Of a stretch of 54,633 bases of DNA, positions 49,636 to 54,633 are shown one piece after another. The stretch's first letter is position 1. Each line of letters opens with the position of its first letter. Made by a program: the position numbers and the translations under genes. The notes below the pieces were generated by a model. That model was not told where the DNA came from and did no database searches. It worked only from the letters and a program-made list of their open reading frames with translations. Source of the DNA: Paramoeba atlantica. Its lineage: Eukaryota; Discosea. The stretch covers positions 1 to 54,633 of the forward strand of contig CDRNVI010000064.1 of NCBI GenBank assembly GCA_977017575.1. Reading direction: 5' to 3'.

Positions 49636-52600
49636 TCAGAAACGGAGGACCTCAACACCTTGTCCTGTTACAACAAGTGTTTGACGTCGAAGTTTTTCAG
49701 ACAATACCGCAACCTGAGCTTGTGCTACTTCCGTCCAACATAACTTCGTGTTAACGAGTCGTGTACGAGTGGAGTGGTGCTGACTTGTGACATTGTTGTC
49801 CAAAGAATTCCCCCAAAAAGTGAAAACATGTACCCGACGGTCCGCGCCGACAGACCACGCCGCGCACGGAGAGTGAAACCCAACACTACGTACTGCCGCA
49901 CAATGAATGCGAAACAGTCGCATAGTGTTGTGAAAATGGAGATGAAAAACTAGCTCGGTACATTTGGTGTTTGCTTCGTAAAGAGGCTTCACTGATATAC
50001 TAAACACGGAGAGCGTTACTGTCTCGTCCTCGGAGCCTGTAATCATTTGATAGTACGCATTCTCATTTTCCGGGCACGTAGATTGTGTAATTTGCAGAGA
50101 AAAGACGGGACCACGATGAGCCGAAAACAGTATCATATCGGAGCTCTCTGCAGATGTTAGGAAAGGAAACATGCTCGACGAATCACGCCATCGCACCTTA
50201 CTAAGAGAAATATCTTCGAATACGTCGTTCATGATCAAAAACATAATATTTCCACTACCTGTTCCAGCTGCAACCAAATAGTAAGACTGAAGTTCATTTG
50301 AATGCCCCAGCACGGATTTATCTCCGTATAGATCACGGCATGCGGTGCAACGTATGGGACCTGTAGGAAAAGTGCGGGACCATGAAATATTCTTCTCAGG
50401 TTCGGCCTCGGGAGAAAGCGATATACGTATCACTGCAAGAGTTCCCTGCGATGTTCCTATCATAGCTTTGTACGTGAGTGGTGAAGTAATGCCCATTCTA
50501 AGAGAAATCTCGCTTGCGCATTTCGAAGGAATTTCACAAAGAGTAAGAATACGGTTTAAAACTTGGGACCCGGAAAGCGTAAAACTACGAATGCACTCCA
50601 GTGAAACTGCATTAATAACGTCTGTTCCAAGTTTTGTATCTACATAGCTCACATTTTTAAAGTCATTCGTATTTTGTAGGCAGACTTCCCAGAGTTGCAC
50701 ACGCTCTTGACCCCCAGCTGTAAGAAAGTGCCTTAGGTGTCGCCGTGTGGAACTATCGTCTGCGTTGGTGTGGTGGTATGAGTGAAGTGCGGTGACACAC
50801 AATGCGGCACTGCGCCCTGTGTAGCGTAAACAAATGGGTTCCAAATGGAGACTACCTAAATGTTCAGTCAGCGAAAGAAGACCTACGGTACTGTCCTCAC
50901 TAACACATGCCATAAGCTCCACATTCTGAGACCCTCGCAAGTGGATAGGTTGCGACAGACAGCAAACATCATGAATCATGTGTCCTTGAAAGCCCTCCTG
51001 GAAAGACTCAACGAACCCTGCGTTCGAGCCTATATTTTCCAATGAACCACTATCCTGTGTAATAAACCTCGCCTTGTTACCATTTTGAACACACACTACG
51101 GTGTACAAACCTGTTGAGCAAAATTTTGTACGTAGAGTGCGGTAACTTCTGGTTACAGTGTGACTCGCCCTCTCACGTAATGTATGGGAGTCATACACTT
51201 GCATGCGGCTGCCTGTGACTCCCACAATACAGCCCTCATGATGAAAATTATCGCAATGCATCGGCGCCCTTAGCAAAGGGCGATCAGAGAAGTGCAACAC
51301 AGAGGACATCAAAGCACTTAGTTCTACTCGGGAGTGAAAAACCCAGGGCAGTATAGAATCATGATATTGCGACGCTCTGTGATGAATCACAGCTCGTTGT
51401 ATTAAACTTACGGCACCGTCACTACCACAAATAGCAACTCGGATTACGTCGCATTCGGGATGAATCTGCTCCAACATATAGCGAACACTGTTGATGGCCC
51501 CTTGGTGGATGCGGGAAAAGCTTGATACTGGAGCAGAAGGTGTAGAAGGTAAAGGGGACTGAGCTTTTCTTGCGTGCGACACGTTGCACAGATCATGAAA
51601 AAATACAGATCCATTTTTGGTGCCTACACAAAGCATGTACACCACTCTTCCAGAAACTGTGAAAAGATTATTGGTGTAGCAGTCGGCATGAATACTTCCT
51701 TTGCGGAGGGAAATGGACCACAGAGCGACGAAGCGTGCAGAAGGAAAACGTGGTTCATCGTTGCGCGTATTGGATTCGTCGTATTGATAAGACGCAACGG
51801 TATCGATTGGGTCTAGCACCATTAGTTTATCCTCGTCGTAAACGTTCATGCGACATACTTTTCGGGAAAGAAGAGGAAAACAATGGAGCTGTATGGAGTG
51901 AGTGGTGCAGTCTTCTACGCTTTCCTTGGTCGAGTCGAGCGAAGAAGTTGGAAAGCTTTGGTGTGCGCTGCCCCGATTAGTGTCACATATTGAGATAACG
52001 TCCACTGTTCCGTTTGAGTACCCAACAATGCCAAGGAAACGTACGTGGGAAACCGACTTGTGTAGCCACATTGTTGTCAAACAAGTAATTTCCTTCTGAA
52101 TCATTCTTATTGAATCACTCTTCTCATTCAAAGCAGAGACTTTTGTGGTACTGGAGTACGCGGAAAATAACATGGCCTTGACAAGATTCGTTTGACTACT
52201 TTTTTCATGCACCGCGAAATCGAAACGGGAAGTGGAGAATTCACATCTTAGTAAATCACTCTGAAAGTCACTTTTCTCATCTGGACATAAAAACACATCA
52301 ATGGCACAGAGCTTTGCTCCACATGGTTCAAGACCAACGTACGGAGTTTCGGAAAATACTGCCCATGGTATACCAGTAAGATATAGTCCCCCGTCAAAGC
52401 CTGCAGTGCAGAAGTAAGCTTCAAACGTGACATCATCATTAACGTCGTTCTGAGAGTTAAAAGAAAGGCTGAGATCCACGGACCGAATTCCTCGTGGTCG
52501 GTGTTTTTCCCATCGATGAATCCTTTGCTGACGAGTAAGGTCCCACAAATTTGCTGCACCGTCTTCTCCTGCACTCAGCGCACAAAGACAACCGTGGGCC

Positions 52601-53769
52601 TGCACCCAAAACAGAACTACATCCCAGATGCGACTACGGTGAGGGTCTTCCAGTACATTACCAGATGTCCACGAGAATACTTTATTATTGTCGTACTCGG
52701 TATTGAAGTACCACACTATAATTCTGCGATCGTCTGCACCAGAAGCAAATGTTTTTTGCATATCCAAGGTCCCGCTTTCGGGTTTTATCCACCGTATAGT
52801 TTCCACTCTTCCTGTATGCCCTGCAGCAGTTGAGTTGTTCCATGATTCGTAAGGCCGATAAATGGGACACACTGCATTCTGAGCGTTCTCCGTGCATCGC
52901 AGATGTGATGCGTTATTTTCGAGTGCCGTCAACGTCTCAATTCCCTGGCCTACTGTGTTGTAAGCATAGATATTTCCGAAGAAAGAGCCCAGCAATACGA
53001 TTCCTGTAAGCGACACCGATGCAGTTGCGAAAACCCGACTCGGGCAGCTCGGAAACACGTGCCGCGAACGTCTTAAAGAGAATTTCTCTTCCTCGTAAGA
53101 CACGTCAAATATGATGCAGGATCCCCAAGTAAATACAGAAAGCAATCGCAGTGGAGCAGTTTTTTCCGCACGATTGACAGAAGTTGTGAACTCAGTGGCT
53201 ACTACCCGGCCAGGAATGTGCACATCACTGATTTCGACCATGTAGAGTGTGTCAACAAGTAACTTGATGTTGCTTGCACTATTTGATCCGACGTTTTCTG
53301 TGCAACGCTTATGTGCACGAACGCAAAATAAAAAAACGCATTGTTCCCCAAAAGCAGCACCTAGCGCACAAATATTGCTTTTCGGCATTTCTATCAGAGA
53401 TATTCCACTCTCATATGGCATGTAAAGATTTGAAAGTCCACATAACTGTAGAGGTTGAGTGCCAAAGGAACAATAGCTAAGGGCGCTAAAGCTAAAAGTA
53501 GCTTGCATTGGGGTATTTTGTGTTTGCGTACTTCCAGAGACACTCGGCTGAATATATTCATGTCCTGTGGTCCCACTACTACTCAGCGGAATATTCGAAC
53601 AGTATCGATAACTGTATTTAACACCACATCCTGATGTAGCGATAACGAAGTCGTATTCGAAAGAGATCATTTCATCATCAATTTCTAGCAAAGAGCATAG
53701 AAAAGAAGGTAGAGGCTTCAGGATAGCGCAGCGCACACACGTTATTGTTCCGTGAAAGCTGCTATCCAT
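49636..53769 (-). CDS. WDR6: WD40-repeat protein, WDR6/Trm734 family
   Basis: 1377 residues from the ATG at 53769. The family partner role is known: WDR6 (yeast Trm734/Rtt10) binds the Trm7/FTSJ1 methyltransferase for 2'-O-methylation of tRNA wobble position 34 in the cytosol. Diagnostic text lies in the N-terminal propeller: AAGHTGRVETIRWI, FASGADDRRIIVWYF, DPHRSRIWDVVLFWV, ALSAGEDGAANLWDL and HRPRGIRSVDLS (about residues 315-455). This follows the family pattern in which a GED...LW blade precedes a GRGIxSV element. More blades follow (for example MITGSEDETVTLSVF, CAAWSVGADRRVHVFTFWG). It is longer than human WDR6 (1121), with insertions between blades. The gene is intact and AT-richer than RPA2. 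Confidence 0.75.
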   Translation of the reverse strand: MDSSFHGTITCVRCAILKPLPSFLCSLLEIDDEMISFEYDFVIATSGCGVKYSYRYCSNIPLSSSGTTGHEYIQPSVSGSTQTQNTPMQATFSFSALSYCSFGTQPLQLCGLSNLYMPYESGISLIEMPKSNICALGAAFGEQCVFLFCVRAHKRCTENVGSNSASNIKLLVDTLYMVEISDVHIPGRVVATEFTTSVNRAEKTAPLRLLSVFTWGSCIIFDVSYEEEKFSLRRSRHVFPSCPSRVFATASVSLTGIVLLGSFFGNIYAYNTVGQGIETLTALENNASHLRCTENAQNAVCPIYRPYESWNNSTAAGHTGRVETIRWIKPESGTLDMQKTFASGADDRRIIVWYFNTEYDNNKVFSWTSGNVLEDPHRSRIWDVVLFWVQAHGCLCALSAGEDGAANLWDLTRQQRIHRWEKHRPRGIRSVDLSLSFNSQNDVNDDVTFEAYFCTAGFDGGLYLTGIPWAVFSETPYVGLEPCGAKLCAIDVFLCPDEKSDFQSDLLRCEFSTSRFDFAVHEKSSQTNLVKAMLFSAYSSTTKVSALNEKSDSIRMIQKEITCLTTMWLHKSVSHVRFLGIVGYSNGTVDVISICDTNRGSAHQSFPTSSLDSTKESVEDCTTHSIQLHCFPLLSRKVCRMNVYDEDKLMVLDPIDTVASYQYDESNTRNDEPRFPSARFVALWSISLRKGSIHADCYTNNLFTVSGRVVYMLCVGTKNGSVFFHDLCNVSHARKAQSPLPSTPSAPVSSFSRIHQGAINSVRYMLEQIHPECDVIRVAICGSDGAVSLIQRAVIHHRASQYHDSILPWVFHSRVELSALMSSVLHFSDRPLLRAPMHCDNFHHEGCIVGVTGSRMQVYDSHTLRERASHTVTRSYRTLRTKFCSTGLYTVVCVQNGNKARFITQDSGSLENIGSNAGFVESFQEGFQGHMIHDVCCLSQPIHLRGSQNVELMACVSEDSTVGLLSLTEHLGSLHLEPICLRYTGRSAALCVTALHSYHHTNADDSSTRRHLRHFLTAGGQERVQLWEVCLQNTNDFKNVSYVDTKLGTDVINAVSLECIRSFTLSGSQVLNRILTLCEIPSKCASEISLRMGITSPLTYKAMIGTSQGTLAVIRISLSPEAEPEKNISWSRTFPTGPIRCTACRDLYGDKSVLGHSNELQSYYLVAAGTGSGNIMFLIMNDVFEDISLSKVRWRDSSSMFPFLTSAESSDMILFSAHRGPVFSLQITQSTCPENENAYYQMITGSEDETVTLSVFSISVKPLYEANTKCTELVFHLHFHNTMRLFRIHCAAVRSVGFHSPCAAWSVGADRRVHVFTFWGNSLDNNVTSQHHSTRTRLVNTKLCWTEVAQAQVAVLSEKLRRQTLVVTGQGVEVLRF

Positions 53770-54264
53770 AGGTTCTATTTACACAATGAGGAGTATGCCG
53801 CACCTTGGATATCGGGGCAGGAAGCTTCCGATAGGGGGTTAACTAATACCTATTGTAAATGAACCTATCAAAATAAGCTTGTAATGTCTCGGGATCTTCG
53901 TCTATTCACTCCCCGATCGAACCTGTGATCATTTTCCACATTTACAGGAGTCTGTGCGCCAAAGATTGATTTTCATCCGTCCATTTTAACAAAACCCAGC
54001 AGCGTTTAGGCATAAATGAATGAATCACGCAGAAAAAATATAAATAGAATTGCGTAGTTTGTGTAATAAGCTTTAGATGCGATTTCTCATAGGTACATTA
54101 CTTTGTAATAGGTACATGTACTTTGTCTCTGATATTAAACGGGGGTCTGGCTTAACATACCCCCCGGTATGTTCCCCAAAAAAGATGCGAAGAATTCTTC
54201 TTTTATGAGTAGCAACAAAAGAGTCGTAGGCAGGTTGGCAAAATGCCTTCGGGTTAAAACTAAA
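53770..54264. other. Intergenic with a TTAACATAC palindrome
   Basis: TTAACATACC...GGTATGTT at about 54152-54173 matches the palindrome at 8834-8854. The rest is AT-rich and would hold the 5' region of the WD40 gene. No gene is seen. Confidence 0.4.
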
Positions 54265-54633
54265 CGAGGGCACGGGTTAACATGCCTATAGCACCATAAC
54301 ATGCCCCCAGGCACGTTATAGTGAAATAGGGTCATACCATAGGGTCATAACATGCTCCTCCTTCTGATTTTCTCGGCGAAGCCGAGCTTTTTTTGGTACC
54401 CTGTATTTCACTCTTGTTTCTTTAATATTTATTTCTGTTAAGCCTTTCTTCAGGATAATACTGTGTTACTTTTTCAATGTCGAATCAGGGCCATACTCGT
54501 GAAGAATCCTCTGAAGAAGAGTTCTCTGAAGACGAGGAGGGGGTCGAGGAAGAGGAAGACGAGCACGAAGAAGAGGATGATGATGAGGAAGACGAAGCTG
54601 CTGATGAAGATGTTGAGCTACTGATAGTAGACT
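54265..54633 (+). mobile_element. Element 5' end with TTAACATG terminus, runs off the window
   Basis: GGGTTAACATGCC (about 54274) begins a stretch that matches 545-1176 in reverse: ATAACATGCC repeats, GTGAAATAGGG, the CTCGGCGAAGCCGAG hairpin, then a T-rich leader to an ATG at 54477. Here no MITE interrupts the leader. It faces out of the window and probably continues as a longer, possibly autonomous copy. Confidence 0.55.
54477..54633 (+). CDS. Acidic N-terminus of a probable transposon protein (partial)
   Basis: 52 codons are visible before the window ends. MSNQGHTREESSEEEFSEDE is followed by an almost unbroken run of Glu and Asp. The same first seven residues start the ORF at 458 on the opposite strand at the left end. 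Acidic N-termini are common in piggyBac-type transposases, and a TTAA is present at the terminus, but no catalytic domain can be seen, so the assignment is open. Confidence 0.5.
   Translation, partial: MSNQGHTREESSEEEFSEDEEGVEEEEDEHEEEDDDEEDEAADEDVELLIVD

Noticed and set aside
1-54633. Bacterial origin of the window
   Set aside because: Pol I subunit, Ded1, WDR6, mS29 and FHA-parvulin are eukaryotic, and the transposons are eukaryotic superfamilies.

Overview
The window looks like nuclear DNA of a kinetoplastid protist, more like a bodonid or prokinetoplastid than a typical trypanosomatid. Four observations point this way. Every recognisable host gene is on the minus strand and has no visible intron, as in a polycistronic directional cluster. 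One gene joins an FHA domain to a parvulin isomerase, an architecture known from Trypanosoma (TbPar42). The RNA polymerase I second subunit has a long N-terminal extension, as in T. brucei RPA2. A DAP3/mS29-type mitoribosomal GTPase is present. Dense DNA transposons argue against a trypanosomatid. The assignment is an inference; no species is claimed.

Host genes, read leftwards from the right end, are: a WDR6/Trm734-like WD40 protein (49636-53769), an LRR protein (48141-48950), mitoribosomal mS29 (33914-35584), a large LRR gene split by an insertion (31259-33607), an LRR protein (25675-26346), a broken LRR gene (22609-23274), an HGH1-like armadillo protein (19110-20366), the FHA-parvulin protein (17456-18945, with an apparent frameshift in a homopolymer tract), RPA2 (12269-17137), a Ded1/DDX3 helicase (10146-12041), and a left cluster of five LRR genes or gene relics (1432-9700) that surrounds a large secreted cysteine-rich protein (3986-7561). 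Housekeeping functions (rRNA transcription, translation initiation, tRNA modification, eEF2 folding, mitochondrial translation) are thus interleaved with a fast-evolving LRR family of about nine members. Several members are broken.

The rest, chiefly 20.6-33 kb and 36-48 kb, is a nested landscape of DNA transposons and MITEs. It includes Tc1/mariner (one intact transposase at 41033-42052, carried in an inverted dimer), a second Tc1-like element with a frameshifted transposase, pogo-like remnants, a hAT fragment and a hAT-like MITE, a Merlin/ISXO2-like element, and many short TA-flanked families whose termini carry runs of C or G. A hairpin-ended repeat (called R1 here) occurs four times, and its copies act as empty-site controls that confirm four insertions. 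Outward-facing copies of another element, with a TTAACATG terminus and an acidic N-terminal ORF, lie at both window ends.

The most unusual structure is a cassette called D here, with three copies (31777-32419, 45747-46228, 46232-46785). Conserved flanks, including a 14-bp hairpin with a compensated base pair, enclose interchangeable arrays of 25-29 bp period. One copy sits in an LRR gene with a 5-bp target duplication. No tRNA, rRNA, spliced-leader RNA or CRISPR array was recognised.
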